DNA of 64,000 nucleotides from Spirochaetota bacterium (GTDB taxonomy: Bacteria > Spirochaetota > UBA4802 > UBA5550): positions 1 to 64,000 of the forward strand of contig JAGNKX010000020.1 in NCBI GenBank assembly GCA_017999915.1. Reading direction: 5' to 3'. A program made the position numbers and the translations under genes. Each line of letters opens with the position of its first letter. The first letter of the stretch is position 1. Below the pieces are notes generated by a model. The model did not search any database, was not told where the DNA came from, and worked only from the letters and a program-made list of their open reading frames with translations. Shown here in pieces: positions 17,762 to 27,680 of this stretch.

Positions 17762-17907
17762 CGGCTTGATGTTACAGTGAGGGGGCTTTTTTTTCAATGA
17801 TTATTTATCCGCCCGCCCGGTCAGGTCTCCGGTGCCCGGATAAAATAGTCTTGCATTTCCCCTTGCATCCGGGTAGACTGCGGGCGAACCTAACCGGGGG
17901 TACGGCC

Positions 17908-19539
17908 ATGGATAATTCAGGCGGTTTCACATGGTGGAAGCACGGCGTCGTCTACCAGATCTATCCGCGGAGCTTTTACGACGGCAGCGGCGACGGCGTG
18001 GGGGACCTGCCCGGCATCATCGAAAAGCTGGACTACCTGGCATGGCTCGGCGTGGACGCCCTCTGGCTCTCGCCGGTCAATACCTCTCCAATGTTCGACT
18101 TCGGGTACGACATCTCGGACTACCGCGGCATTGACCCGGTCTTCGGCACCCTCGGCGACTGCGACCGCCTCATCGCGGAGGCCCACCGCCGCAACATCAG
18201 GATCGTCATGGACCTGGTCATCAACCACACCTCGCACCTGCACCCCTGGTTCGTCGAGGCCCGGTCCTCACGGGACAATCCGAAGCGGCACTGGTATATC
18301 TGGCATGATGGAAAGAAGGGGAAGCCGCCCAACAACTGGATGGCCATCTTCGGGGGCAGGGCCTGGGAGTGGGACAACGCCACGGAACAGTTTTATTACC
18401 ATTCATTCCTTAAGGAACAGCCTGACCTCAACTGGAGAAACCCGGACCTCAGGAAGGCCGTCTTCGATGACGTGCGCTTCTGGCTTGATCGGGGCGTGGA
18501 CGGGTTCCGCCTGGACGCGGTGAGCTGGTACGTGAAGGACGACCTCTTCAGGAGCAATCCCTTCGGCTGGGGGCCCAACGCCCCGCGGCCTTACGATCTG
18601 CAGACCCATGTGTATGACCAGAACCGGCCCGAGCTTCACGACGTGCTGGGAGAATTCCGGAAGGTCCTCGATGAATATACCGACAGGATGAGCGTCGGTG
18701 AAACCTATATAGCCTCCCCGGAAAGCGTGAAGACGGCCGCGTCATATCTCGGCAGCGGCACGGACGAGCTCCACCTGACCTTTGATTTTTCCCTCCTCTT
18801 TTCGAGATACGGGGCCCGGCACTTTCGCCAGTGCCTTGCTCAGTGGTATGCCTTCATGCCCGAGGGCGGATGGCCGACCCTGGTCATGAACAACCACGAC
18901 CAGCCGAGGAGCATCACCCGGTGGTGCCGGGGCAGGGACGGTGATAAAAAGGCCAGGGTCCTGGCGGCCCTTCTGCTCACCGCGTGGGGCACTCCCTTCC
19001 TCTACTATGGCGAAGAGATCGGCATGAAGAACGGCCGGGTCACCCGGCGGCAGATCAAGGACCCGGTGGGGATCAAGTACTGGCCATTCAACAAGGGCCG
19101 GGACCCGGAGCGCACGCCGATGCAGTGGTCCGCAGGGGCCAATGCCGGGTTCTCCGCGGCAGAGCCGTGGCTCCCGGTGGCCGATAACTATCGTGAGGTG
19201 AACGTGTCTGCCCAGGAGAAGGACCCGGCATCGCTCCTTAGCTGGTACCGCGGCCTGATGCGGATCCGGAAGGAGCGGCCGGCGTTGCACGGCGGCGCCC
19301 TGCGCTTTATCGGCGACGACCCGGACGTGCTCTCCTATGCCAGGGAGCATGAAAAGGAAAGGATATGTGTAGCGCTTAATTTCTCCGGTACGGGCAAGAA
19401 TGTTGCAATGGAAGGATCCTCATGGCGCGTTCTCTGCGGAACTGACCGGAATATATCATCGGAGCTTCAGGGGAACAGGTTAGAGATGAAGCCCTACGAG
19501 GTCCTGGTGCTGGAGGAAATCCCCAGCCAGGGGAAGTGA
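17908..19539 (+). CDS. GH13 alpha-glucosidase / oligo-1,6-glucosidase
   Basis: 543 residues from the ATG at 17908. Upstream in-frame codons exist, but the family starts at WWKHGVVYQIYPRSFYD. Catalytic residues: nucleophile Asp203 in GVDGFRLDAVSW, acid Glu265 in SVGETYI, and Asp331 in VMNNHDQPR. DLVINHTS and the YYGEEIGM loop are also present. The size and HWYIWHDG/NNWMAIFGG segments fit GH13 alpha-glucosidases acting on small alpha-glucosides in the cytoplasm (no signal peptide). It is divergent from the phosphatase gene, 146 bp apart. Substrate (maltose, isomaltose, sucrose or trehalose type) is not resolved. Confidence 0.93.
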   Translation: MDNSGGFTWWKHGVVYQIYPRSFYDGSGDGVGDLPGIIEKLDYLAWLGVDALWLSPVNTSPMFDFGYDISDYRGIDPVFGTLGDCDRLIAEAHRRNIRIVMDLVINHTSHLHPWFVEARSSRDNPKRHWYIWHDGKKGKPPNNWMAIFGGRAWEWDNATEQFYYHSFLKEQPDLNWRNPDLRKAVFDDVRFWLDRGVDGFRLDAVSWYVKDDLFRSNPFGWGPNAPRPYDLQTHVYDQNRPELHDVLGEFRKVLDEYTDRMSVGETYIASPESVKTAASYLGSGTDELHLTFDFSLLFSRYGARHFRQCLAQWYAFMPEGGWPTLVMNNHDQPRSITRWCRGRDGDKKARVLAALLLTAWGTPFLYYGEEIGMKNGRVTRRQIKDPVGIKYWPFNKGRDPERTPMQWSAGANAGFSAAEPWLPVADNYREVNVSAQEKDPASLLSWYRGLMRIRKERPALHGGALRFIGDDPDVLSYAREHEKERICVALNFSGTGKNVAMEGSSWRVLCGTDRNISSELQGNRLEMKPYEVLVLEEIPSQGK

Positions 19540-19578
19540 CTTCGCTTCTGGATTGGCCCTCATTGTCCCGGCGGCAAT

Positions 19579-20286
19579 TTATTTGGGATCTTTCAGGGAA
19601 ACTCCCACCCTCCTGAGCCTTCCGAAAAGGGTCCGGGCAGTGACCACGCAGACCGGGGAGATGTCGAAACCGGCGTGGCGCAGGGCCCTGGCGATCCAGG
19701 TGTTGCAGGTGTTGAAGAGGCAGTAGGTATGGGGCGACTTGAAAAAAATGATTTCCCCGTTATCATGCTCGGAGGCCTCTATCAGTCCATTGTCCCTGTC
19801 TTTTTTAAGGGATCCATTAATGAACGAGCAAAGCCTCGCGAATTCATCCCGCGTCATTGAGATTTTCATGGTCCGGTCGCTCCAGGCGATTACGCCGCCC
19901 ATGTCCAGGTTGAAGCCCTCTACCCTGAGGACGCTCTTTGACGGCAGGAAGATCGCCCGGGCACCCTTGGCCAGGGTGAATTCCGGGTCCTGGTAGAACA
20001 CCTCTTCGCCCCACCCGATGTCGACGTATCTGAAGCGGCTGAAGCGCGGCGCGAATTCAAGGCAGGAGCGCGCCTCCCTGTCCAGCTCGATGACGAAGCC
20101 GGTGTGATAGTAGCTCTGGATGACATAGACTGTCCGGCCGCGGAGGTCATCTTCGGCCCTGGCTGCCGGTTTGGCCTTCTGGCCGCTCACGCACTGGGCG
20201 CACAACAATAAGGCCAGGCACAGCCTGAACCGGACAGCCGATGGGCCGCTTCGTGCCGAATAATGCCCCCGTGTAAAAACCATCAT
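19579..20286 (-). CDS. DUF2459 family exported protein
   Basis: 235 residues (ATG at 20286 or 20283, GAGG upstream). An N-terminal signal (about 20-36) ends near LLCAQCVSG, so it is secreted or possibly lipidated. The body matches the DUF2459 pattern: IQSYYHTGFVIELD near the start, FRYVDIGWGEEVFYQDPEF, LSMT-type helix ISMTRDEFARLCSFINGSL, and the C-terminal YCLFNTCNTWIARALRHAGF. The conserved His, Glu and Cys suggest an NlpC/P60-like thiol enzyme of unknown substrate. It diverges from the MFS transporter gene. Confidence 0.8.
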   Translation of the reverse strand: MMVFTRGHYSARSGPSAVRFRLCLALLLCAQCVSGQKAKPAARAEDDLRGRTVYVIQSYYHTGFVIELDREARSCLEFAPRFSRFRYVDIGWGEEVFYQDPEFTLAKGARAIFLPSKSVLRVEGFNLDMGGVIAWSDRTMKISMTRDEFARLCSFINGSLKKDRDNGLIEASEHDNGEIIFFKSPHTYCLFNTCNTWIARALRHAGFDISPVCVVTARTLFGRLRRVGVSLKDPK

Positions 20287-20364
20287 AACGCCTCGAGGAT
20301 ATCATAAGGCATCAATGGGGAAATATCAAATATTTTTATAGCCAGTCCCGGAACCCTTATATCG

Positions 20365-20393
20365 TTGACAAAACATTTTCACCATGCTATATC
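20365..20393 (+). promoter_or_regulatory. sigma70 promoter of the MFS gene
   Basis: TTGACA (20365-20370), 17 bp, TATATC (20388-20393). The start site would be near 20400, which supports translation from ATG 20420 (GGAGG upstream) rather than the in-frame 20384. Confidence 0.78.
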
Positions 20394-20419
20394 ATTATCA
20401 TCCTGATCGGAGGTGTCCC

Positions 20420-21754
20420 ATGGAAGAGAAAGCCCGGTTCGTCGGAAAAGAGCTCTACGCAGTAGTGCTCCTCGCCATCATGAACCTGTTCCTGTTCGCT
20501 GACCAGAACCTGATGGCGCCCAACCTCACCCAGATCGCCCGCGACCTGGGGCTGAACGACGTGCAGAGGGACGTCATGCTGGGCGGCGACATCTCCGCGG
20601 TCTTCTGGATACTGGGCAGCGTGATCACGCTGGGGATCGGCTATCTCACCGACCTGGTCTCGCGGAAGAAGCTCTTCCTCATCGTCATCATAATCGGCGA
20701 GATCCCCTGCCTCATGACCGGCTTCGTGCAGAATTACGACCAGCTCTTCTGGATGCGGGCCCTCACCGGCATCGGCATCGGCGGTGCGCTTCCGCTGACC
20801 TACTCCATGATCGGGGACTACTTCTCCCACGGCAACCGCGCCGCCGCCACGGCATGGATCGGCCTTGCCGAGGGCCTGGGCATTGCCGCGGGTCAGCTCC
20901 TGGCGGGTTTCATGGGGCCGGTCATGGGATGGCGGCTTCCCTTCATCATCGTGGCCCTGCCGAACTTCGCCCTCTGCCTGCTCTTCCTCCTCACGGTGAA
21001 GGAGCCGGCGCGGGGAGTCACCGAGGAGAGCCTGAAGGAGCTCATTGAAAAAGGCCTGGCCTATACCGGGAAAATAAACTGGAAGGGATACCGGGACCTT
21101 TTCAAGATCAAGAGCAATATCATGGTCTTCGTCCAGGGCATCCCGGGAACCGTGCCCTGGGGTGTCTTTTTCATCTTCCTCAATGATTTTTATTCCCAGG
21201 ACAAGGGCTACTCCGTGGAGGTGGCGACCCTCATCGTCATGGCGGTCGGCGCGGCCGCGATCCTCGGCGGGTTCCTCGGCGGCCTGGCCGGGAACAGGCT
21301 CTACAATATCAAGCCGAAGTACCTGCCCCTCCTCTGCGGCACCAGCACCCTCCTCGGGATCATCCCGATGGCCCTGCTTCTGAACTACCCGTCGCAGGTC
21401 GGGGTCGCGGATCCGAGCGCCCTGGGTCCCCTCATCCTGGGGTTCATCACCGGCTTCATGGTCTCCATTACGGGCCCCAATGTGCGGGCCATGCTCCTGA
21501 ACGTCAACTCCCCGGAGACGCGGGGCTCCATTTTCTCGCTCTTCAACCTGACCGACAACCTGGGCAAGGGGGTCGGGCCGGTCGTCATCAGCCTCCTGAT
21601 CGTTCACTTCGGCAGGCTCTGGGCCTTCAACATCGCCAATCTCTTCTGGCTCGTTTGCGGCGCGGGTCTCCTGGTGATGATGATGACATTCCCGAAGGAC
21701 GAGGCGGCCCTGATCAAGCTGATGGGGGAGCGCGCCAGGGAGATGAAGAAGTAG
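20420..21754 (+). CDS. MFS transporter (spinster-like/ACS-type)
   Basis: 444 residues with twelve predicted hydrophobic helices. MFS hallmarks: GYLTDLVSRKKLF (the loop 2-3 motif) and WMRALTGIGIGGALPLTYSMIGDYFSHGNRAAATAWIGLAEGLGIAAGQLLAG. The first helix NLFLFADQNLMAPNL and the IGIGGALP segment resemble spinster-like and organic-anion MFS members. It is upstream of sugar-related genes (DUF4015, then oppositely oriented GH1 and GH36), but a sugar substrate is only suggested by that context. The promoter and ribosome site are well defined. Confidence 0.88.
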   Translation: MEEKARFVGKELYAVVLLAIMNLFLFADQNLMAPNLTQIARDLGLNDVQRDVMLGGDISAVFWILGSVITLGIGYLTDLVSRKKLFLIVIIIGEIPCLMTGFVQNYDQLFWMRALTGIGIGGALPLTYSMIGDYFSHGNRAAATAWIGLAEGLGIAAGQLLAGFMGPVMGWRLPFIIVALPNFALCLLFLLTVKEPARGVTEESLKELIEKGLAYTGKINWKGYRDLFKIKSNIMVFVQGIPGTVPWGVFFIFLNDFYSQDKGYSVEVATLIVMAVGAAAILGGFLGGLAGNRLYNIKPKYLPLLCGTSTLLGIIPMALLLNYPSQVGVADPSALGPLILGFITGFMVSITGPNVRAMLLNVNSPETRGSIFSLFNLTDNLGKGVGPVVISLLIVHFGRLWAFNIANLFWLVCGAGLLVMMMTFPKDEAALIKLMGERAREMKK

Positions 21755-21905
21755 GCACGCCTGCGCTTGTCTCGTCTCCGCTCGACAACCAGGCGCGGTC
21801 CAGGGGCGAAAAAATGGCCCGCTGAATAATTTAATTTTTGACAGGACAGAGCCGGTAACCAAGATGAGCTATCTTTACGCTATCATATTTTGTCGAGGAT
21901 AATTC

Positions 21906-22850
21906 ATGGGTACTACTTTGATTCGATTCTGGATGATCTGTCTGCTTTCGGCTCTGACGCTCCTTCAGTGCGCCACGGGAAGCCCCCGCTCCGGCCAGGG
22001 GGGCGTGCTCCGCGGCCTCTACATCCCGAACCGTCACGCCAACAGCCCGGCGTACATGCGCTCGGTCATCGAGCGGGGCAGGCCCCTGGGCATCAACATG
22101 GTGGTCATGGATGTCCATCCCTTCGGCGCGCACCGGTCCCGGATCAGCTTGGAAGTCCTCGATTATCTCAAGGCGGAGAAGATCTATGTAGCCGGCCGGA
22201 TCGTCTGCTTCCAGGACGGCCTGAAGTCGCTGCCGGTCTCCGATGAGTACATGAACCGCCTTTACGGCGTCATCGAGGAGACGGCCCGCGCGGGGTTCCA
22301 GGAGGTCCAGCTCGATTATATCAGGTTCCCCGACGGCGCTCCCTATTACGCCCTGTCGGCCAAGTACGGCTTCATTGACGGCCTCCTCAGGAAGGCGCGG
22401 GCCATGGCGGATTCCCGGGGCGTCAAGCTCTCCGCGGACCTCTTCGGCCGCGTCGTGTACAACCGCGACGACATCATAGGCCAGAAGGTGGAGAATTTCG
22501 CGAAGCACGTGGAGGTCATCTACCCGATGCTCTACCCGAGCCACTTCACCGGCGACAATTACCGGATGGCGAACCCGGGAGAGACCATCAAGGACGGGAC
22601 AAACCGGGGCATCGTAAGGGTCAAGGGTACCGGAGTGCGGATCCAGCCCTTCATCCAGGCCTTTCCCTACAACATCCAGTGGGCCCATGTCTCCCTTGAC
22701 AAGTACGTGGAGCTGCAGATCGTCGCCGCCGAATCTACGGAGGCCCGCGGCTGGGTCGCGTGGAACGCCAAGGGTGAGTACGACTGCGTGTTCAGGGCGC
22801 TGGAGAGCCTGAAGAACGGCACCGGCAGGAGCGTGGCCTCGGCGCGGTGA
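21906..22850 (+). CDS. DUF4015 putative glycoside hydrolase, lipoprotein
   Basis: 314 residues, GAGGATAATTC before the ATG. Lipoprotein signal ending LTLLQCATG, with Gln before the Cys, a relaxed lipobox. The mature protein is a TIM-barrel of the DUF4015 (putative glycosyl hydrolase) family: GLYIPNRHAN at the start, NMVVMDVHPFG, EVQLDYIRFPDG (likely catalytic region), SADLFGRVVY and VIYPMLYPSHF. The substrate is unknown. It ends 6 bp before the convergent GH1 gene. Confidence 0.85.
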   Translation: MGTTLIRFWMICLLSALTLLQCATGSPRSGQGGVLRGLYIPNRHANSPAYMRSVIERGRPLGINMVVMDVHPFGAHRSRISLEVLDYLKAEKIYVAGRIVCFQDGLKSLPVSDEYMNRLYGVIEETARAGFQEVQLDYIRFPDGAPYYALSAKYGFIDGLLRKARAMADSRGVKLSADLFGRVVYNRDDIIGQKVENFAKHVEVIYPMLYPSHFTGDNYRMANPGETIKDGTNRGIVRVKGTGVRIQPFIQAFPYNIQWAHVSLDKYVELQIVAAESTEARGWVAWNAKGEYDCVFRALESLKNGTGRSVASAR

Positions 22851-22855
22851 GGGGA

Positions 22856-24160
22856 TCAGGCCAGGTACTTCTTTATCATCGCCGCGGTGACGCCCCTGTT
22901 TTTGCAGATATCCGCGAACAGCTGCCCGCTTTTCCTGATGGTGCGCTTTTGGCTTTTGTAATCAACAGCGACCAGGCCGAAGCGCGGCCCCAGTCCCTCG
23001 GCCCACTCGAAGTTGTCCATGAAGCTCCAGTAATAGTAGCGCTGCACGTCGACGCCGGCCTCGACGAGGCGGCTCACCTGGAGGAGGTGGTCGTAGATGT
23101 ACCTCGGCCGGAAGCTGTCCTTCGCGTCGGGAGTGCCGTTTTCGGTGATGTAGATCGGCAGCTTGAACCGCCGATAGTACTTCTCGCAGAAGCGGTACAG
23201 CCCCTCAGGGTAGATCTCCCACCCGAGATCGTTCACCGGCGCTCCCTCTCTCGTGCTGATATCGCCGAACATCTGCCCGACGTTTTTAATGTTGAAGCTG
23301 ACCATCTCGCGTGAATAGTAATTGATGCCGAAGAAGTCCTGGTAATTCCCCTTTCCCTCCGGGTACCCGGCGCCGAGGGGGAGGATATATTTTCCCTCCG
23401 ACATGCCGGTGATGAATATCTCGTGGAAGAGGCGGTCCTGTAAAAAAGCCGCCAGGCGCTCGCCGGCGCTCCCGGTTTTCGGGTCGAAGATGCGCAGGTG
23501 GTGCGCCGCCCCGACCTTCGTATCGCGGTAGCCCAGCGCCGCGCGCGCTTCATGGATCTTCCGGTACGCCGCGATGTGGGCCCGAATCATGACGCGCGCC
23601 CCCCTGAGGAACCTGCCGATGTTCGTTTCGCCCGGAGGCCAGGTCCCTGAGACATAGCCGAAGGTGAGATACACGTTCGGCTCGTTGATGGTGACCCAGT
23701 CGCTCACCAGGTCGCCCAGGTGGCGCACCGCGGCCTCGGTGTAGCGGACGAAGCGCTCAATGGCGCTCTCGCTTATCCATCCGCCGGAGTCCTCCATCCA
23801 GAGGGGGTTGGAAAAATGGTGGAGCGTCACCAGGGGCTCGATGCCCGCCTTTTTGAGCCGGCGTATCTCGTCCCGGTAATGGTCCAGCGCCTTTGTGTCG
23901 AAGTTTCCCTCCGAGGGCTCGATGCGGCTCCACTCCAGGCTCAGCCGGTAGACCGAGACGTTCAGCTTCTTCATTATGGCCACGTCCTCCGGAATCCTGT
24001 TCCAGTGGTCGTCAGCCACGCTGCAGTCGGTGCCGTCGGCGATATGGCCGGGCTGCCGAGACCAGCGGTACCAGGTGTTGTTGGTGTCGCCCCCCTCGAT
24101 CTGCAGGGACGCGGTGGCTGTTCCGAGGAGAAAAGTATCAGGCAGTTTGAATGGCGTCAT
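22856..24160 (-). CDS. GH1 beta-glucosidase/beta-galactosidase
   Basis: 434 residues, GGAGGGGGGACC before the ATG. Retaining GH1 enzyme with acid/base Glu160 in TINEPN and nucleophile Glu340 in YITENG. FLLGTATASLQIEGG, YRLSLEWSRIEP, TLHHFSNPLW and FGLVAVDY are typical subsite motifs. No signal peptide, so it acts on imported beta-glycosides. It lies downstream of the GH36 gene (79-bp gap) in the same direction and may be the last gene of a galK-GH36-GH1 transcript. Confidence 0.95.
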   Translation of the reverse strand: MTPFKLPDTFLLGTATASLQIEGGDTNNTWYRWSRQPGHIADGTDCSVADDHWNRIPEDVAIMKKLNVSVYRLSLEWSRIEPSEGNFDTKALDHYRDEIRRLKKAGIEPLVTLHHFSNPLWMEDSGGWISESAIERFVRYTEAAVRHLGDLVSDWVTINEPNVYLTFGYVSGTWPPGETNIGRFLRGARVMIRAHIAAYRKIHEARAALGYRDTKVGAAHHLRIFDPKTGSAGERLAAFLQDRLFHEIFITGMSEGKYILPLGAGYPEGKGNYQDFFGINYYSREMVSFNIKNVGQMFGDISTREGAPVNDLGWEIYPEGLYRFCEKYYRRFKLPIYITENGTPDAKDSFRPRYIYDHLLQVSRLVEAGVDVQRYYYWSFMDNFEWAEGLGPRFGLVAVDYKSQKRTIRKSGQLFADICKNRGVTAAMIKKYLA

Positions 24161-24239
24161 GGTCCCCCCTCCGGTGATTATCGTAAAACATTGGATATGC
24201 CCGAACGGGAACTTCCACAGGTGATTTTTCGAGGCTCCC

Positions 24240-26252
24240 TTATAATTCCATCTTTATGACGTAGAACTTGTCCCTGATCTTCTGCGAATGGACAGGGTTC
24301 CCGTTCAGCAAAAACTGTCCGGCGTTGGGAGTGCGGATGTACACGGTGTTGCCGTTCCTCACCTGGTCGTGCTGGGTCACGGTTACGGTATCGCCCTTCT
24401 GGACGCAGGAAACGATCTCGCTTCCGGGAAAAAGATGGGCCGTGGTGCCCGACACGGTGAAGAAGTCCTCCTTAACGGCGAGGAAGCAGCGCGATTCATG
24501 GGCCTTGAGGAGTATCTCGGTGCCGCCCGGTATGAAGCGCTCCTCTTCGGGGAGGCCGCCGCTGAAGAAGAGCCCCTCGTCGAGGACCGCCTTCGCCTTG
24601 CGGCCGGAGAGGTTGGCATAGGCGACGTAGTCGTTCTCCCCGATGGAGAAGGTCGCCTTCAGCGTTTCGCCGGCCCATGACTGTGTCACATGTTCTTTTT
24701 TACGGAAAGGGAAGATGGAACGGTACTGGTCCATGATGTCGGGCGGATAGGCGCCGACGCTGTCGGAGGTGAACAGGACCCCGCCGAAGACATTGTTCAG
24801 CAAAAAGAGGGTCGCGCGCTCTTCCCGCGTCAGGGTGTTGTCTTCGTCCCGGAGGATGGCCACGTCAGGGTCGTTGACGAAGACACGGCCGTCCAGGTGG
24901 CTCCTTCCGATGGTGCTGGTTATGGAATTCCGGGTCGATACGCGCTCGCGGTAGTGTATCGCCGCGAGGAGACGGTCTTCCCACTTCGGCGCGACGTCGC
25001 TCCCGATGCGGCAGTAATCGACGAGGCCGAAGGCGGATCCCAGGGGAACGCCGCAGCCGAGGATAATCCGGTCTCCGGCGCAGCGGCGCAGGAACTTCAT
25101 GGCGTCGGCCATGATGGCGCCGCGGGGCTTCCCGTTCCGGGGGACCATGGCGGCGGCGTAGAGGAAATCGAGCTTCACCATGTCAAAGCCCCACTGGTTG
25201 AAGACGGTGTCGAAGACTTCCTTGATGTGATACATGAACTCGTCGTTGTAGACGTCGAGGGCGTAGAAGGTGCCGCTCCAGTTGGGGTTCCATCCCGCCG
25301 CGACTGGCTCGCCGTTTTCTTTTAGCACCCAGTCGCCGTGGCTCTTCATGATCTCCGAATTCTCTTCGCAGATGAATGGCGCCAGCCACAGCCCCGCCCG
25401 GTAGCCCTTTGACTTGATGTCGCCGGCGATCTTCTTCATGCCCCCGGGGAAGGAGGGCTTGATGGCGAGCCAGTCCCCCACCGCGGCCTGGTAGCCGTCG
25501 TCGATCTGGAATATGTCGATGGGTATCCTGTTTTGGGACAGGGCGTCCAGGTTCTCGCCGATGATGCCTTCCGAGATGTTCGTGTAGTGCTTGTACCAGC
25601 TGGTCCAGCCGGTGACCGGCTCCTTCGTCTCAAGGCCGGGGCAGAGCGTTTCGAAATAGGTCCGCAGGGTTTCCTGCTCGGGCCCCTGCAGCAGGAGGAC
25701 GTCCATGACGACGCGGGGCTCCGACAGGGCGAGGCCCTGGACGTCCTTCGCGATGAGGATGCGGTTTTTTTTCGTCTCGCAGGCGCAGATGGTGTAGCCG
25801 TTATCCTCGTTGAGTGACCCGAGCAGCGTCAGGTCGCCCGTTTTCTGCCTGATGTAGAGGTACACGTAGCTGTGAAGGTGCCCGGTGGCGCCGGTATAGG
25901 GATAGAAGTGGTAGTCGCCGAACCGATCGACCTTGAAGCGCTTTGCCGATAGCGGGAGCTTCTTGATCTTATCGGTCCAGGTGAACTCACGGCTTTCGGT
26001 CCATGACTGGAAGCCGTTGCAGAATATCCGGTCGTCCCTGGTAAAGCGGTAATTCGTCTCGAAGTATACTTCCTTGATCTCCACCGGGCCCTGGGGGAGC
26101 AGGGTGAGGGTCGCGCGCCATCCCAGGTCGATGGGGGACAATTCGGATTGGAGGTCCATCCCCGTGGCTCGCGCCTCGGACCCGGGCCTGAAGGCAAGGG
26201 TGTATTCCCTCTTTCCGTACTGGTAACGAACGATTCCCTTCTGGATATTCAT
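24240..26252 (-). CDS. GH36 alpha-galactosidase
   Basis: 670 residues. An N-terminal beta-supersandwich (about 1-230) precedes the TIM barrel. Nucleophile Asp362 lies in KLDFLYAAAM and the acid/base Asp419 in RIGSDVAPKWED. IDIFQIDDGYQAAVGDW, GLWLAPFICEENS and NRITSTIGRSHLDG-like NSITSTIGRSHLDGRVFVNDPDV complete the clan-D active site. It hydrolyses alpha-galactosides (melibiose, raffinose or galactolipid heads) to galactose, which the galactokinase 108 bp upstream would phosphorylate. No signal peptide. Confidence 0.93.
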   Translation of the reverse strand: MNIQKGIVRYQYGKREYTLAFRPGSEARATGMDLQSELSPIDLGWRATLTLLPQGPVEIKEVYFETNYRFTRDDRIFCNGFQSWTESREFTWTDKIKKLPLSAKRFKVDRFGDYHFYPYTGATGHLHSYVYLYIRQKTGDLTLLGSLNEDNGYTICACETKKNRILIAKDVQGLALSEPRVVMDVLLLQGPEQETLRTYFETLCPGLETKEPVTGWTSWYKHYTNISEGIIGENLDALSQNRIPIDIFQIDDGYQAAVGDWLAIKPSFPGGMKKIAGDIKSKGYRAGLWLAPFICEENSEIMKSHGDWVLKENGEPVAAGWNPNWSGTFYALDVYNDEFMYHIKEVFDTVFNQWGFDMVKLDFLYAAAMVPRNGKPRGAIMADAMKFLRRCAGDRIILGCGVPLGSAFGLVDYCRIGSDVAPKWEDRLLAAIHYRERVSTRNSITSTIGRSHLDGRVFVNDPDVAILRDEDNTLTREERATLFLLNNVFGGVLFTSDSVGAYPPDIMDQYRSIFPFRKKEHVTQSWAGETLKATFSIGENDYVAYANLSGRKAKAVLDEGLFFSGGLPEEERFIPGGTEILLKAHESRCFLAVKEDFFTVSGTTAHLFPGSEIVSCVQKGDTVTVTQHDQVRNGNTVYIRTPNAGQFLLNGNPVHSQKIRDKFYVIKMEL

Positions 26253-26360
26253 ATGGATTCCCTGATAGTGTATAATATACTACAATATCCCGCAGCCTGT
26301 CATGTCTTTTTCTGAAAGCGTCCCGAAACCCATCGCCGGGTAAATGCGGGATAACCGCTT

Positions 26361-27548
26361 TCAGGAGCAATGATCCATGGCCGCGGCAGTTATTTCGTGC
26401 ACCCCATCCTCAAGAACGCTCCTGTAAAAGTCGACCCTGAGGCCTGTCGCCTTTTGGTAGGCGTCGCTCACCGTTCGCTCGAAGTCCCCGGCCATGGAGT
26501 CCCGCACCAGGGCTATGGCGCAGCCGCCGAATCCCGCGCCGGTCATGCGCGCGCCGGCGCAGCCGGGGGCCCGGGCGGCGGCGTCGACCAGTGCGTCCAG
26601 CTCGTATCCGGTCACCTCGTAATCATCGCGGAGGGACCGGTGCGAGTCGCTCAGGAGCCTGCCGAAGAGCTCAAGGTCCTTTTTCCGCAGGGCCTCCACC
26701 GATTGGAGTACCCTTGTGTTTTCAGTGATGACGTGCCGCGCCCGCCGCATCAGGACGTCGTCACGGATATGGACGAGGTCCTCCGACGCCGCGCCGGCCA
26801 GGTTCTTTACGGCCGGGTTGCGCTCCCTGATCAGGCGAAGGGCCTCTTCGCACTGGGCCCGGCGCTCGTTGTACTTCGAATCTGCCAGGGCGCGGGGCTT
26901 GTGGCTGTTCATTATGATGAAGCTCCGGTCGCCGGTGTTGACCGGCACGTATTCGTATTTCAGCGAATCTGAATCGAGGAGGATGGCGTGGCCTTTTCTG
27001 CCCAGGGCCACGGTGAACTGGTCCATGATGCCGCACTGGACGCCGATGTGGCCGTTTTCCATGTCGCGCATCAGGAGGGCCAGCCTGACCCGATCCTGGT
27101 CCGATGTCACCGAGGCGGAGATGATCATGAATGCGGTGAGCACCTCCAGGGCCGCCGATGAAGAGAGGCCCGATCCCTGGGGCAGGGTGCTCGAGTAGAG
27201 GATGTTCATCCCCCGTGAGAGCGTGGCGCCGCTTTTCCTGACGTACCGCAGCGCCCCCAGGGTGTAATTGGCCCATCCCGGCGCTGAGCCGGAGGAAATG
27301 TTGCCTTCGAGGTCGGCCGTTACATCGCCGGGGACCTGCTCCGACTTCATCCGGATCACAGTGTCGTCCCGTTCCTGCATGGAGCCGGTAATGCCCAGGG
27401 AAATGGCCGCGGGAAACACAAAGCCGCCGTTGTAGTCCAGATGTTCGCCGATGAGATTTATTCTGCCGGGAGAGAAGAAAGATCGGATTGGTCCTCTATT
27501 GGAAAAAAAGCCGCTGTTCCGATTATCGCTGTATGTCAGGTTCGGCAT
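26361..27548 (-). CDS. galK: galactokinase
   Basis: 395 residues, normal length. GHMP kinase signatures: FFSPGRINLIGEHLDYNGGFVFPAAI (galactose-binding), LPQGSGLSSSAALEV (ATP loop) and AGFGGCAIALV (third motif). It phosphorylates galactose to galactose-1-phosphate. Its place just upstream of the GH36 alpha-galactosidase makes an alpha-galactoside use module; galT and galE are not in the window. The upstream ribosome site is weak (GAGACGGA). A possible -10 TATAAT on this strand lies at 27599-27594. Confidence 0.95.
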   Translation of the reverse strand: MPNLTYSDNRNSGFFSNRGPIRSFFSPGRINLIGEHLDYNGGFVFPAAISLGITGSMQERDDTVIRMKSEQVPGDVTADLEGNISSGSAPGWANYTLGALRYVRKSGATLSRGMNILYSSTLPQGSGLSSSAALEVLTAFMIISASVTSDQDRVRLALLMRDMENGHIGVQCGIMDQFTVALGRKGHAILLDSDSLKYEYVPVNTGDRSFIIMNSHKPRALADSKYNERRAQCEEALRLIRERNPAVKNLAGAASEDLVHIRDDVLMRRARHVITENTRVLQSVEALRKKDLELFGRLLSDSHRSLRDDYEVTGYELDALVDAAARAPGCAGARMTGAGFGGCAIALVRDSMAGDFERTVSDAYQKATGLRVDFYRSVLEDGVHEITAAAMDHCS

Positions 27549-27680
27549 TATTCCGTCTCACTGGTCTGAAAAGGTCGCAATGTAAAACGATTCATTATAA
27601 TAATAGATGTAATATACTTAAATGGGGGCGAAACGTGTTAAATCTATTTAAAAATCACGGATTTTGGGGATATGATAATA

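Noticed and set aside
16190-17800. Long + strand open frame (536 codons) opposite the SpoIIE phosphatase
   Set aside because: It is the antisense shadow of a gene with clear PP2C motifs. The translation has low-complexity charged residues, no domain and no ribosome site.
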